Assembly (NCBI RefSeq): GCF_038562635.1
Contig: NZ_JBCFBO010000007.1
Span: forward strand, 1-7,846
DNA length: 7,846 bases
Direction: 5' to 3'
Source of the DNA: Methanobacterium sp.
GTDB lineage: Archaea; Methanobacteriota; Methanobacteria; Methanobacteriales; Methanobacteriaceae
Below, in pieces: positions 1-6,343 of this stretch (position 1 is its first letter; each line of letters starts with the position of its first letter). Position numbers and translations under genes: made by a program. The notes under the pieces are model-generated. The model saw nothing but the letters and a program-made list of their open reading frames with translations. It had not been told where the DNA came from and searched no databases.

Positions 1-67
1 TCTGGCGCAGGATCTGGAGTATCACCTCAGACTTGCGCTTCGCCGTCCATCGTTGCTGCTCTGCCAT
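1..67 (-). CDS. Transposase N-terminus, left IS copy (partial, runs off the window)
   Basis: The ATG is at 65-67 on the minus strand, preceded by a GGAGAGAGG ribosome site. The visible protein begins MAEQQRWTAKRKSEVILQ and is cut by the window edge after 22 codons. The Arg/Lys-rich start followed by a helix (RWTAKRKSEVILQIL) resembles the leading helix-turn-helix of IS3-type OrfA proteins, but 22 residues are too few to fix the family. It is identical to the copy at the right end. Confidence 0.7.
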   Translation of the reverse strand, partial: MAEQQRWTAKRKSEVILQILRQ

Positions 68-120
68 ATCCTCTCTCCTTGCTCAGTATATCTGGTCTGA
101 ACAAAGAGGGGGACACTGTA
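1..120 (-). mobile_element. Insertion-sequence end, left copy (partial)
   Basis: Bases 2-120 are an exact reverse complement of 7728-7846. The block holds the upstream terminal region of an insertion sequence (outer end TACAGTGTCCCC on the minus strand) and the start of its transposase gene. The element reads out of the window to the left, so only its 5' end is visible. It interrupts the cassette gene to its right at about position 120. The exact IS boundary may be a few bases inside the shared block, because the first bases (TACAG) could be part of the element or chance identity. Confidence 0.85.
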
Positions 121-986
121 AACCTTTCATATGCTGGTTGATTAGCTTCCTTGTATTTTCGGATTTCACCATAAGTCCGTTTTATTATTTCTTTCTTATC
201 GACAACACTTTCAATAATACCCATGGTCAGGTATCCGAGCTTACTAATATCTATTGGATCAGATAGTTCATGACTCAATAATCTCTTCTTGAAATCTGGA
301 ATACGATCAGAAATATGGGTAACAAGTTTCCATGCGATAATAAGTAATTCAAACTGGTCTGCTTTAAAGCAAGTTGCAACAACTTGGTCTTTCTGCATAT
401 CTCCAAGAATCGCTATTAAGTCTGATACTATTCGGAATACATGAAAACCTGCATCAAAATAACTATCAACTGAGTTGTTTTTTAGTTGGTATTTTGTTAA
501 TCGCATTACTTCTTCTGCGATTGTGTAGTCGAAAACAGATTGTTGTATTCCACCTAAATTATTCTCAAGAATTTCATATTGTTCTAGGTCGTTAGCATCA
601 AGATGCCTGGGTAAATTTTCTCTCTTAACTAGTAAGTTCCTTCTTCCAAAGTTGATAACTCGTGCATAGTATATGGAAGAAATATATCTTAACTTAGGAG
701 TATTAAAAAGAATCGGGTGATAAGTTATGCCAATTCGCATAGCTTCTTCCGCCTCAAATACAAATTCTGGAACAGTATACAAATCTTGGATTCGATCAAT
801 TATTAAGTTATCAATATAGATTTTTTCAGTAACTTTACTTTGTATTTTGTCTAACGATATTTTTTGATCTAATCCAACTATCATCAAGCTGTCAAAAGAC
901 AGTGCGATCCTCTTCAAAATCGCACTATCAAGTAGATTCGGGTTACAGAATGTAATAGCTGAAATGTTTTCTTTATGAACGCTCAT
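121..986 (-). pseudogene. Unrecognised cassette protein, 3' end replaced by IS
   Basis: The chosen start is the ATG at 984-986, because it has a strong AAGGAG site six bases upstream; an upstream extension to 1049 (MDISTYVLIIIIVN...) has no such site. About 288 native residues remain (MSVHKENISAITFCNPN...ANQPAYERF). The frame then runs into the IS and adds about 29 IS-encoded residues before a stop at 27-29, so the present product would be a chimera. The protein looks soluble and mixed alpha/beta, with a hydrophobic strand near residue 30 (SLMIVGLD) and a helical C-terminal half. No catalytic motif or family is recognisable to me. It sits in the last visible cassette, downstream of the attC at 1304-1446, and its own attC has been lost. 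A TATAAT at 1018-1023 on the minus strand could be a -10 box, without a convincing -35. How much C-terminus is missing is unknown. Confidence 0.75.
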
Positions 987-1303
987 TTTCTGCTCCTTCC
1001 AAGTTGAATTGACAATTATTATAATTAACACATAAGTAGATATATCCAATTATTGTAGAATACTTTATTTTTATAATGACATAGTATTATTTCTATAACC
1101 TAGAGCACCTTGTTAGGGCAGATTAATAGATACATTTATTCTAAAATCAATTATGTTCCCTTTCTCATTAACAAATTTACTTTTTTCATCACTATAATAG
1201 TTTAGAGTATACAATTTCGAATTGTTCTAATAATTGTTTTTCAAAACACATTTTATCTCTTTCTATTAATAAACAATTAAATTGCGCCGCGTTAGCGACC
1301 TCC
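987..1303. other. AT-rich leader of the first visible cassette, no gene seen
   Basis: This 317-bp gap between the attC at 1304-1446 and the start of the unrecognised protein is the longest non-coding leader in the array. It is very AT-rich. It contains a palindrome-like AATTATTATAATT near 1014-1026 with a possible minus-strand -10 (TATAAT), and an isolated GTTAGGG at 1112-1118 resembling an attC core but with no partner arm. Most other cassettes place the gene within about 100 bp of the attC, so a long leader may carry the gene's own promoter. I see no small ORF with a ribosome site and no clear RNA gene. Confidence 0.5.
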
Positions 1304-1446
1304 GCATAACATTGGCTTAACCTGCGAGCGCGTCCTGAGCTTGCGTTGCGGAGCAACGTGTGAGGCTTGGCGCGCTTTTTGCTTATGAGCGTAACGAATG
1401 CACAAAACGTAACAATAACGTTATCCGGTTGAAGCGCTTGTTAGGC
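1304..1446 (-). repeat. attC recombination site (DJ-1-like cassette)
   Basis: On the plus strand it runs from GCATAAC (1304-1310) through ATTGGCTTAACC to CCGGTTGAAGCGCTTG and GTTAGGC (1440-1446). The outer and inner arms are imperfect inverted repeats, as in integron attC sites. The left core departs from consensus (CATAAC rather than CCTAAC). A central segment with CCTGAGC..GCGTTGCGGAGCAAC is shared with the attC at 2133-2270. The gene stop on the right is only eight bases away, as expected for the 3' end of a cassette. Confidence 0.88.
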
Positions 1447-1454
1447 TAATGATC

Positions 1455-2063
1455 TTATAATTCTTTATAGTCCATATTTGTATGAAATATTAATTCCTCA
1501 TCTTTATAATCTTCTTTTATTATTCCTTTGAATTCTTCATTACTACATTGTATCCCTACTTTTCTAGCTACGGAAATCGCAAACTCCCGATAAGCAAAAC
1601 CTAATGCAGTTATTAGGTTTCTATCTTCATATATTGGTTTTCTAACAAGATTTTTTCTTGGTATAAACTCGTACTTATCTATTACTTCTTCATACAAGCC
1701 GGCACAAAACTTACGATCATCCAATATGCCTGCTTTCGCAAGCAATATTGGCGAACTTGATATACTACCAATATTAATGTTTATGTCGTCTTTAAATCGT
1801 TTAAGAAACTCAATAATTGCATCATTGTTAAGTGCACATCGATAATCCCATAACCCAGGCAGCACTATACAATCATATAATTCTCTATCGAACTTAGAAA
1901 ATACTTTATCGGGCACTATGGAGAAACCATCTTCACTTTTTACGACATCCAGTGTTGAAGAGAATACGGTTATTTCCTTTCCATTAAACTTGAATAATTC
2001 TGTTAAGCAACTTATCTCCTGCAAACTAAATTGCGGATAAACAATTATGCCCGCTTTTTTCAC
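1455..2063 (-). CDS. DJ-1/PfpI-family protein lacking the nucleophile cysteine
   Basis: Starting from the GTG at 2061-2063, this is a 202-residue protein. AAAGGGGG lies a few bases upstream of that GTG, and the family's first strand (KKAGIIVYPQFSLQE) follows at once; an in-frame GTG at 2106-2108 would add 15 residues that match nothing. The order fits a DJ-1/PfpI (class I glutamine amidotransferase-like) fold: the first strand, Glu16 in the position of the conserved acidic residue, LYDCIVLPG at about 62-70, and the elbow IGSISSSP..LAKAGILD at about 98-115. In catalytic members the elbow reads A-I-C-x-G; here Ser102 replaces the cysteine. Peptidase, deglycase or redox chemistry by that cysteine is therefore unlikely, and a binding or regulatory role is more plausible. 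It is a single-gene cassette between attC sites 1304-1446 and 2133-2270. The family is likely; the function is unknown. Confidence 0.78.
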   Translation of the reverse strand: MKKAGIIVYPQFSLQEISCLTELFKFNGKEITVFSSTLDVVKSEDGFSIVPDKVFSKFDRELYDCIVLPGLWDYRCALNNDAIIEFLKRFKDDININIGSISSSPILLAKAGILDDRKFCAGLYEEVIDKYEFIPRKNLVRKPIYEDRNLITALGFAYREFAISVARKVGIQCSNEEFKGIIKEDYKDEELIFHTNMDYKEL

Positions 2064-2132
2064 GATACCCCCTTTGGGTAGACATGCTTCCCTATCTAAA
2101 GAGCCCACATTGTTTTAGCGCCGAAGGCGACG

Positions 2133-2270
2133 GCCTAACAGTGGCTTAACCTTCAAATTCGCGCCTGAGCTCGCGTTGCGGAGCAACTGCAAAGGCTTGA
2201 CGCGGTTTGTGCATGAGATTTCTGCACAAACCACGCCAAAGGTTATATAAGATTGAAGCATTTGTTAGTT
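2133..2270 (-). repeat. attC recombination site (ClbS-like cassette)
   Basis: On the plus strand GCCTAAC (2133-2139) is followed by GTGGCTTAACC, and the site ends GATTGAAGCATTT plus GTTAGTT (2264-2270). The central part contains a strong hairpin with stem GTTTGTGCA / TGCACAAAC around 2205-2231. The whole is closely related to the truncated attC at the right end (7643-7727), which has the same CCTGAGC, GGCTTG(A/G)CG and GTTTGTGCATG segments. The ClbS-like gene ends 11 bases to the right. Confidence 0.9.
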
Positions 2271-2281
2271 GTCTGCCCTAC

Positions 2282-2935
2282 CTATTGATTAGCTTCCATT
2301 ACTTTCTTAAGTATATCATTATCATTATACGCTTTGCTTAATTCTTCCAGCCTATTTTTTACCATTCCAGCTTTATCCTTATACTCTACAAAACTATATA
2401 CTTTACTATTTCCGTTAGAGAACAAGTAAAATATATCTTTCGTCTCTTCCATAACTTTTATAAAGTTCAAGTATTTCCTTCGTTTCAGGTAATGATAGAG
2501 TAAGTGTCCATTGGGATGTGTTGATCCATCCATTATCATATATCGCCAAAGATCTATTCCAAATCCTAATGGTAAATCATTCTTAATAAGCTCTTCTTTA
2601 CCATAGGTAACTATTACAGCTTTATACTTCTTAATTGCCTTTTCAAATTCAGATTCTACTATCTTGAGTTCTTTATTATAATCAACCGCATACCATTCTC
2701 TATTTGTTTTTCGAAAGTCATCCACATCTTTAAAAGGAATCTGATTTTTAATACTTTCAAGCTTATCCGCAGAGAATGATATCCAACGTGTCAAATGTGC
2801 AATAACATCTTTATAGCTCCAATCTTCATATGAACTGCTTTTTGAATTTTCAGAATTGCATACTGTGATAAACTCAAGGACATTCTTATGTGTTCTATCA
2901 ATTTCAAGGTTAATTCTTGCCAGATCAGGGATCAT
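2282..2935 (-). CDS. DinB/ClbS-like (DUF1706-type) four-helix protein
   Basis: A 217-residue protein starting at the ATG 2933-2935, with AGGAG five bases upstream. Residues 39-51 read WSYKDVIAHLTRW, the hallmark of the DinB/ClbS-DfsB four-helix superfamily. A later helix holds STHPNGHLLYHYLKRR (about 138-153). His48, His140 and His144 are spaced like the metal-binding His triad of DinB proteins. ClbS itself hydrolyses the cyclopropane warhead of colibactin and protects the producer's DNA; other relatives are thiol transferases or have unknown substrates. The C-terminal third (after about 155) is helical and charged, with no recognised domain, and the protein is somewhat longer than the usual 150-180 residues. 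It is a single-gene cassette between attC sites 2133-2270 and 2968-3095. The superfamily is fairly secure; a self-protection or detoxification role is inferred. Confidence 0.72.
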   Translation of the reverse strand: MIPDLARINLEIDRTHKNVLEFITVCNSENSKSSSYEDWSYKDVIAHLTRWISFSADKLESIKNQIPFKDVDDFRKTNREWYAVDYNKELKIVESEFEKAIKKYKAVIVTYGKEELIKNDLPLGFGIDLWRYMIMDGSTHPNGHLLYHYLKRRKYLNFIKVMEETKDIFYLFSNGNSKVYSFVEYKDKAGMVKNRLEELSKAYNDNDILKKVMEANQ

Positions 2936-2967
2936 TTTTTTCTCCTAATATCTGTGCGCTAGCGTCC

Positions 2968-3095
2968 ACCTAACAGCGCCTTGACCATTAACGCGTCAAT
3001 TGGCGTGCTTTTTGCGCCTGCTTGGATATTCTAGCTTTCACTCTTACGCAAAAAGTGTGACAGTAGCGTTGTCATGGTTAAAGCCGTTGTTAGGC
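2968..3095 (-). repeat. attC recombination site (methyltransferase-like cassette)
   Basis: On the plus strand ACCTAAC (2968-2974) and GCGCCTTGACCATTAACG lead in, and CGTTGTCATGGTTAAAGCC plus GTTAGGC (3089-3095) close the site. The inner stem pairs GCTTTTTGCG with CGCAAAAAG. The loop sequence CTTGG.TATTCTAGCTTTCACTCTTA is nearly identical in the attC at 6424-6570 and similar in 5539-5664 and about 6801-6929. The gene on its right stops six bases away. Confidence 0.9.
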
Positions 3096-3101
3096 CCATG
3101 C

Positions 3102-3782
3102 TCACCATATATATGGTATCATTCTATACTTTACTTTTTCTTTATATTCCTTATACCCTTTCAGTTCCTTTTCCAATACCTTCTCTTCGTTCTTTATCCG
3201 TATCGTTAGTAAGAATGGCAGTAGTACCCCAGGAATCAATCCAACATAAGATCCTAATACTAGCGATGTACTCATATAGAATACGCTCATAGCCATATAC
3301 ATAGGATGTCGTACTATACTATACATCCCTATATCTACTACTTTCTGTGCTTCCTCTACTTCTATAACCCTTGATGCATATCTATTCTCTTTCATTACCC
3401 GCAGCATCAATAGATAGCTTATAATGAATAGAAGTTCTGCTATGCCTACGACTACAAGAGGAACCCGAGACCAAGAATACCTATAATCCAGGCCAGGTAA
3501 TATAAATATTCCTAATATCAATAGTGATGAGAACACTATGAATACAACTTGTGTCGATTCTTTTTCCCGAGAACGTAGTCTTCTTTCTAAAAGCTTTGGG
3601 TCGTATTTATACATCCATATAAAGCCATATGATATTAATGCTAGAATGGTTGTGAGATAGAGCCATCCATTCCAAAAGGAAAAACTACCCGCAGGAAAGA
3701 ATACAAATATTCCAATAAGCACTATTCCAAGAACTAAGCGAACAATACTTTTCTTAACTAGACCAGCAAGCTCTTGTTTCAT
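3102..3782 (-). CDS. Isoprenylcysteine carboxyl methyltransferase-like membrane protein
   Basis: The chosen start is the ATG at 3780-3782, with AAGGA seven bases upstream, giving 226 residues. A longer frame to 3860 runs into the neighbouring attC and is not credible. Hydrophobic segments lie at about 12-30, 38-57, 78-96, 108-127 and 165-193, so it is a multi-spanning inner-membrane protein. The C-terminal part has the signature of the ICMT/PEMT-like methyltransferase superfamily: YSIVRHPMY (154-162), then RIKNEE (195-200) and a Y-K-E-Y-x-x-x-V-x-x-R-x-x-P ending (210-223). In that superfamily this part binds S-adenosylmethionine. Bacterial members of this size are mostly uncharacterised and are thought to methylate lipids or membrane-associated small molecules; true prenyl-cysteine targets are not expected in bacteria. 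It forms a single-gene cassette. The family is confident; the substrate is unknown. Confidence 0.85.
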   Translation of the reverse strand: MKQELAGLVKKSIVRLVLGIVLIGIFVFFPAGSFSFWNGWLYLTTILALISYGFIWMYKYDPKLLERRLRSREKESTQVVFIVFSSLLILGIFILPGLDYRYSWSRVPLVVVGIAELLFIISYLLMLRVMKENRYASRVIEVEEAQKVVDIGMYSIVRHPMYMAMSVFYMSTSLVLGSYVGLIPGVLLPFLLTIRIKNEEKVLEKELKGYKEYKEKVKYRMIPYIW

Positions 3783-3820
3783 ATTTGCATCCTTGTTTAA
3801 TAGGATATTTCTTATATTGG

Positions 3821-3931
3821 ACCTAACATACGCCTGACCTGCAACCCGAGACTGGCGCACAATCTGCTACGAACGAAGAGAATGCAGATTGTGTGACAGG
3901 CCGGCTTGTCAGGTCGAAGAGATTGTTAGTT
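3821..3931 (-). repeat. attC recombination site (Fpg-like cassette)
   Basis: On the plus strand ACCTAAC (3821-3827) and CGCCTGACCTG start the site, and CTTGTCAGGTCGAAGAGATT plus GTTAGTT (3925-3931) end it. The inner stem pairs GCGCACAATCTGC with GCAGATTGTGTG around a short loop at about 3869-3881, so this is the most compact and most perfectly paired attC in the window. It shares neither the loop of the 2968-3095 group nor the CCTGAGC core of the 1304/2133 group. Confidence 0.88.
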
Positions 3932-3945
3932 TACGGCGGCATTGT

Positions 3946-4782
3946 TTACTTCTTTAACACTTGGCATTTACTACAATAATATGATGATCCACCTAGATAC
4001 TGAATCTTTTCAATTTTTGATTTGCATACAGGGCAACCTCTTTCAATAGATTTACTATCAAGAACTCTTTCATATTTACCTAGATTGCCATAAAAATCAT
4101 ATTCATCGTTTCTACCATCATTCTTTGCAGCATCATTTACAGTTTCTTTTATGGATTTATATAAAGTCATAATTTCTTCTTCGGAAAGTACTTCAATTTG
4201 AGTCTTCGGATGAAGCCTTGCATTAAAAAGTATATCCTGTGCAATTGAGTTTCCTAATCCTGGGATTAATTGATCCTGTGTTAGAAGGCTCTTTACACTC
4301 CTTTTCTTCTCACTTCTAGCCTCATCAATAAGCGATTTAAAATACTTGTATGTAAATTCCTTATCTAAAGGTGTTGTTCGCATATCAGCTATATATTGTC
4401 TTTTTAGTTCTTCTCCTTTTCTATACAATTCCATTGCACCCCACATTTGTGTCATTGCATATATAGATTTGTTTCCTTCGATATTCAGAAGCAGATGATA
4501 TTTCGATGGTACATTATTGCTATCAACAAGGATTATCTTTCCCCCGCATTCACCCAAAACTAGTACATATCCAGGTTCCAATGGGATAAAAAGCCAACGC
4601 CCTTTACAGTAAGCATCCCCGATTGTTTTGCCGTTAACGATTCGAGAAAATGTCTGCGGGTTTTGATTATACCAAACAAATTTGTGAGGCGAGTTCCCCA
4701 TTACTCCAGAAAGCACGGTCTTTCCAGAAATGGATTTGTTCATCTGCTTAGCTATGGTTAAGTATTCTGGGAGCTCAAACAT
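3946..4782 (-). CDS. Fpg/Nei-like DNA glycosylase relative without Pro2
   Basis: A 278-residue protein starting at the ATG 4780-4782, with AAGGAG six bases upstream. It has the full layout of the Fpg/Nei base-excision family. The N-terminus is MFELPE, followed by a beta-rich domain with YCKGRWLFI (58-66, Lys60 in the place of Fpg Lys57). The helix-two-turn-helix is LIPGLGNSIAQDILFNARLHP (about 172-192), and a C-terminal zinc finger has Cys250, Cys253, Cys270 and Cys273 before Gln274. Canonical Fpg uses the N-terminal proline of MPELPE as the Schiff-base nucleophile; here that residue is Phe2, while Glu3 is kept. The zinc-finger arginine that contacts the lesion phosphate (GRxxxxC) appears as Gly265. 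Both changes argue against normal glycosylase/lyase action, while DNA binding may remain. Similar M[I/F]ELPE proteins may form their own subgroup, but that is from memory. It is a single-gene cassette. The family is confident; the activity is uncertain. Confidence 0.88.
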   Translation of the reverse strand: MFELPEYLTIAKQMNKSISGKTVLSGVMGNSPHKFVWYNQNPQTFSRIVNGKTIGDAYCKGRWLFIPLEPGYVLVLGECGGKIILVDSNNVPSKYHLLLNIEGNKSIYAMTQMWGAMELYRKGEELKRQYIADMRTTPLDKEFTYKYFKSLIDEARSEKKRSVKSLLTQDQLIPGLGNSIAQDILFNARLHPKTQIEVLSEEEIMTLYKSIKETVNDAAKNDGRNDEYDFYGNLGKYERVLDSKSIERGCPVCKSKIEKIQYLGGSSYYCSKCQVLKK

Positions 4783-4803
4783 AGATTGCTCCTTTTCAGG
4801 TCA

Positions 4804-4916
4804 AACTAACATTTGCTTAACCTGCGAGGCGTAATGGCGCAATTCTTGCCGAGGAGCGAAGCGACGACTAGCAAGAATCGTGACATAGCCGAGTCAGGTT
4901 GAAGCGATTGTTAGAT
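4804..4916 (-). repeat. attC recombination site (isochorismatase-like cassette)
   Basis: On the plus strand AACTAAC (4804-4810) with ATTTGCTTAACCTGCGAG opens the site, and GAGTCAGGTTGAAGCGATT plus GTTAGAT (4910-4916) closes it. The inner stem pairs CAATTCTTGC with GCAAGAATCG, with a GAGGAGCGAAGCGACGAC loop between. The stop codon of the isochorismatase-like gene (TAA, 4911-4913 on the minus strand) lies inside the core site, so gene and recombination site overlap by six bases. Confidence 0.9.
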
Positions 4917-5462
4917 TTCTCCCCTTATATACTCTTCTACTGTTTTTACTTCTCCGAATGTCCCCTCTATTGCTGCCATATACGCTATCTGTACTTCTTC
5001 TGCTTTAACTACCCTTTCTCCCATTTTTAAATCTTTTGTTGCGCAACAATCTTTTAAAACTACTATCTTATATCCCAAGTCATATCCTGCACGTACTGTC
5101 GTATCTATACACATATGACTCATCATCCCGACGATTACTAAGGTATCTATACCCTTATTCTTACAATACTCATCTAATCCAGTATCCCTAAAGCTGTTAG
5201 GGTAATGTTTTATGAATATTTTATCTTCTCTATTTGGTTTCACATTGTTATGTATCGCTATTCCTTCTGTATTAGGAAGAAAGAAGGTAGATGCAGGACT
5301 TTTAGATATATGCTGAATATAAATAATCTCTAGATTCTTTCGTCTAAATTTTTCTATTATCACTTTTATTCTAAGGCTTGCTTCTATACTTCCAACAAGT
5401 TCATTCTTTCCGCCTGGGAAGTAATCGTTTTGGACATCAACGATCAATAATGCTGTTTTCAT
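4911..5462 (-). CDS. Isochorismatase-family cysteine hydrolase
   Basis: A 183-residue protein, typical for the family, starting at the ATG 5460-5462 with GAGGA about eight bases upstream. The catalytic triad of the isochorismatase/nicotinamidase superfamily is present: Asp9 in ALLIVDVQNDYF, Lys85 in IFIKHYPNSF, and Cys118 in VIVGMMSHMCIDTT, where the family's G-x-x-[ST]-x-x-C pattern and cis-peptide turn are expected. Members hydrolyse isochorismate, nicotinamide, N-carbamoyl compounds or ureas; the sequence does not say which. The metal-site histidine pattern of nicotinamidases (DxH after the first motif) is not evident, so it is more likely a general amidase-like or vinyl-ether hydrolase. 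It is soluble and cytoplasmic. Its stop codon is formed within the attC core. It is a single-gene cassette between attC sites 4804-4916 and 5539-5664. Confidence 0.9.
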   Translation of the reverse strand: MKTALLIVDVQNDYFPGGKNELVGSIEASLRIKVIIEKFRRKNLEIIYIQHISKSPASTFFLPNTEGIAIHNNVKPNREDKIFIKHYPNSFRDTGLDEYCKNKGIDTLVIVGMMSHMCIDTTVRAGYDLGYKIVVLKDCCATKDLKMGERVVKAEEVQIAYMAAIEGTFGEVKTVEEYIRGEI

Positions 5463-5538
5463 CGTGCTTCCTCATATGTTTATTACGGCACTATGACTTA
5501 ATTAGACGACCACTTCTTGTTATTGAATTATCTAGTAA

Positions 5539-5664
5539 ATCTAACATTGGCTTGACCTGCAACGCTTCATTGGCGCGCTTTTTGCGCCTACCTTGATCTT
5601 TTACTTTCACTTCACCGCAAAAAGCGTGTCAAGAACGTTGTCATGGTTAAAGCTATTGTTAGGC
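5539..5664 (-). repeat. attC recombination site (PIN toxin-antitoxin cassette)
   Basis: On the plus strand ATCTAAC (5539-5545), ATTGGCTTGACCTGCAACG leads in, and CGTTGTCATGGTTAAAGC plus ATT and GTTAGGC (5658-5664) ends. The inner stem pairs GCGCTTTTTGCG with CGCAAAAAGCG. Its 3' half (GTTGTCATGGTTAAAGC) is almost the same as in the attC at 2968-3095, and its loop is a shorter variant of that group (CTTGATCTTTTACTTTCACTTCA). Confidence 0.92.
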
Positions 5665-5675
5665 AAAATCATTTT

Positions 5676-6098
5676 TTATATAGCCTTAACTGTTTTCAAG
5701 TATTCTTCTGGTGTCTGTATGATTAGATCCGCTGCTTTATAATCTTTGACATTTCTTGTTAATAAAAGCTTTATCCCTTGTTCGCGTGCAGCAAAAAATT
5801 GAATCCCATCTTCAAAATCATTGAAGGCTGAATTTAATGCGAGATCTATTACTTTATCATTTAAAGAGACTACCCCAACCATAATCCTTAGTTTTCTTAA
5901 GAGTTCTTTTGCTTTCTCTATACCTGACACCTTTCTTAAAATATAGAAAACATTGGCGAAAACAAGTGGGGTAGTAACTAGTTTTATTATGCCTGTATCT
6001 CCCATGGTGAATACTTCTGCGGCATATGAATAGAATGGTTCTCGTTTACATAAAAGATCCAGAACGATATCTGCATCTATGAACACTTCTTTATTCAT
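5676..6098 (-). CDS. PIN-domain toxin (VapC-like ribonuclease)
   Basis: A 140-residue protein starting at the ATG 6096-6098, which overlaps the antitoxin stop codon by eight bases, a typical translationally coupled pair. It has the PIN-domain order of acidic residues: Asp8 in VFIDADIVLDLL, the DFEDGIQFFAA helix with Asp97 (and Glu96), and the LLLTRNVKDY motif with Asp119. Such enzymes are metal-dependent ribonucleases that cut tRNA or rRNA sites and stop translation when the antitoxin is lost. The length matches the family (about 130-145). The gene is in array orientation, directly before the attC at 5539-5664. No truncation is seen and the acidic residues are intact, so the toxin is probably active; its RNA target cannot be read from the sequence. 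Confidence 0.88.
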   Translation of the reverse strand: MNKEVFIDADIVLDLLCKREPFYSYAAEVFTMGDTGIIKLVTTPLVFANVFYILRKVSGIEKAKELLRKLRIMVGVVSLNDKVIDLALNSAFNDFEDGIQFFAAREQGIKLLLTRNVKDYKAADLIIQTPEEYLKTVKAI

Positions 6099-6333
6099 AC
6101 TTGCCTTCCAAGTACTCTACATAATCCAAACCATCAAGATCCTTTTCCGAGATAACGCCGCTAAGTTCTTCCACCAATGGAGAATACTTTACTTTTCCCT
6201 GGTCAGATTGAGAGACAAGATTTCTAAAGTAGGTTTCTACAAGTTTAGACAAGCTTTTATTGTTTCTTTCTGCGTATTTCTTTGCAGAGTTGATAATTGC
6301 TTTATCCAGCTTTAATGTAAGCTTTGTTTCCAT
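6091..6333 (-). CDS. Antitoxin partner of the PIN toxin (ribbon-helix-helix type, DUF6364-like)
   Basis: An 80-residue protein starting at the ATG 6331-6333, with a perfect AGGAGG six bases upstream. The N-terminal half, METKLTLKLDKAIINSAKKYAERNNKSLSKLVETYF, shows the strand-helix-helix pattern of ribbon-helix-helix antitoxins of the DUF6364 type, often found with PIN toxins. The strand TKLTLKLD would contact the operator DNA. The C-terminal half (from about residue 45) is acidic and likely wraps the toxin active site. It is the first gene of the pair, overlapping the toxin gene. An 11-bp inverted repeat over its promoter region (6344-6379) fits autoregulation by this protein or by the complex. 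Confidence 0.85.
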   Translation of the reverse strand: METKLTLKLDKAIINSAKKYAERNNKSLSKLVETYFRNLVSQSDQGKVKYSPLVEELSGVISEKDLDGLDYVEYLEGKYE

Positions 6334-6343
6334 ACATAGCCTC

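Noticed and set aside
33..266. Plus-strand open frame over the left IS end
   Set aside because: It lies opposite the IS and the disrupted gene, has no ribosome site, and gives a composition unlike a protein.
374..595. Plus-strand open frame inside the unrecognised protein gene
   Set aside because: Antisense shadow of the minus-strand gene, which has the better ribosome site and codon pattern.
1100..1120. Isolated GTTAGGG resembling an attC core
   Set aside because: No GGTTGAAGC-type arm before it and no matching inverse core nearby; one 7-base match is expected by chance.
2133..2270. attC hairpins as rho-independent terminators
   Set aside because: Stems are long and imperfect with no consistent T-run after them in the gene direction; an effect on transcription is possible but not shown.
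3000..3292. Two overlapping plus-strand frames rich in hydrophobic residues
   Set aside because: They start within an attC and lie antisense to the ICMT-like gene; the hydrophobicity is a by-product of the opposite strand.
3783..3860. Longer start for the methyltransferase-like gene
   Set aside because: The extra 26 residues are read from the attC and leader; the ATG at 3782 has the ribosome site and begins the family-like sequence.
6079..6315. Plus-strand frame opposite the antitoxin gene
   Set aside because: Shadow of a clear antitoxin with AGGAGG and overlapping toxin start.
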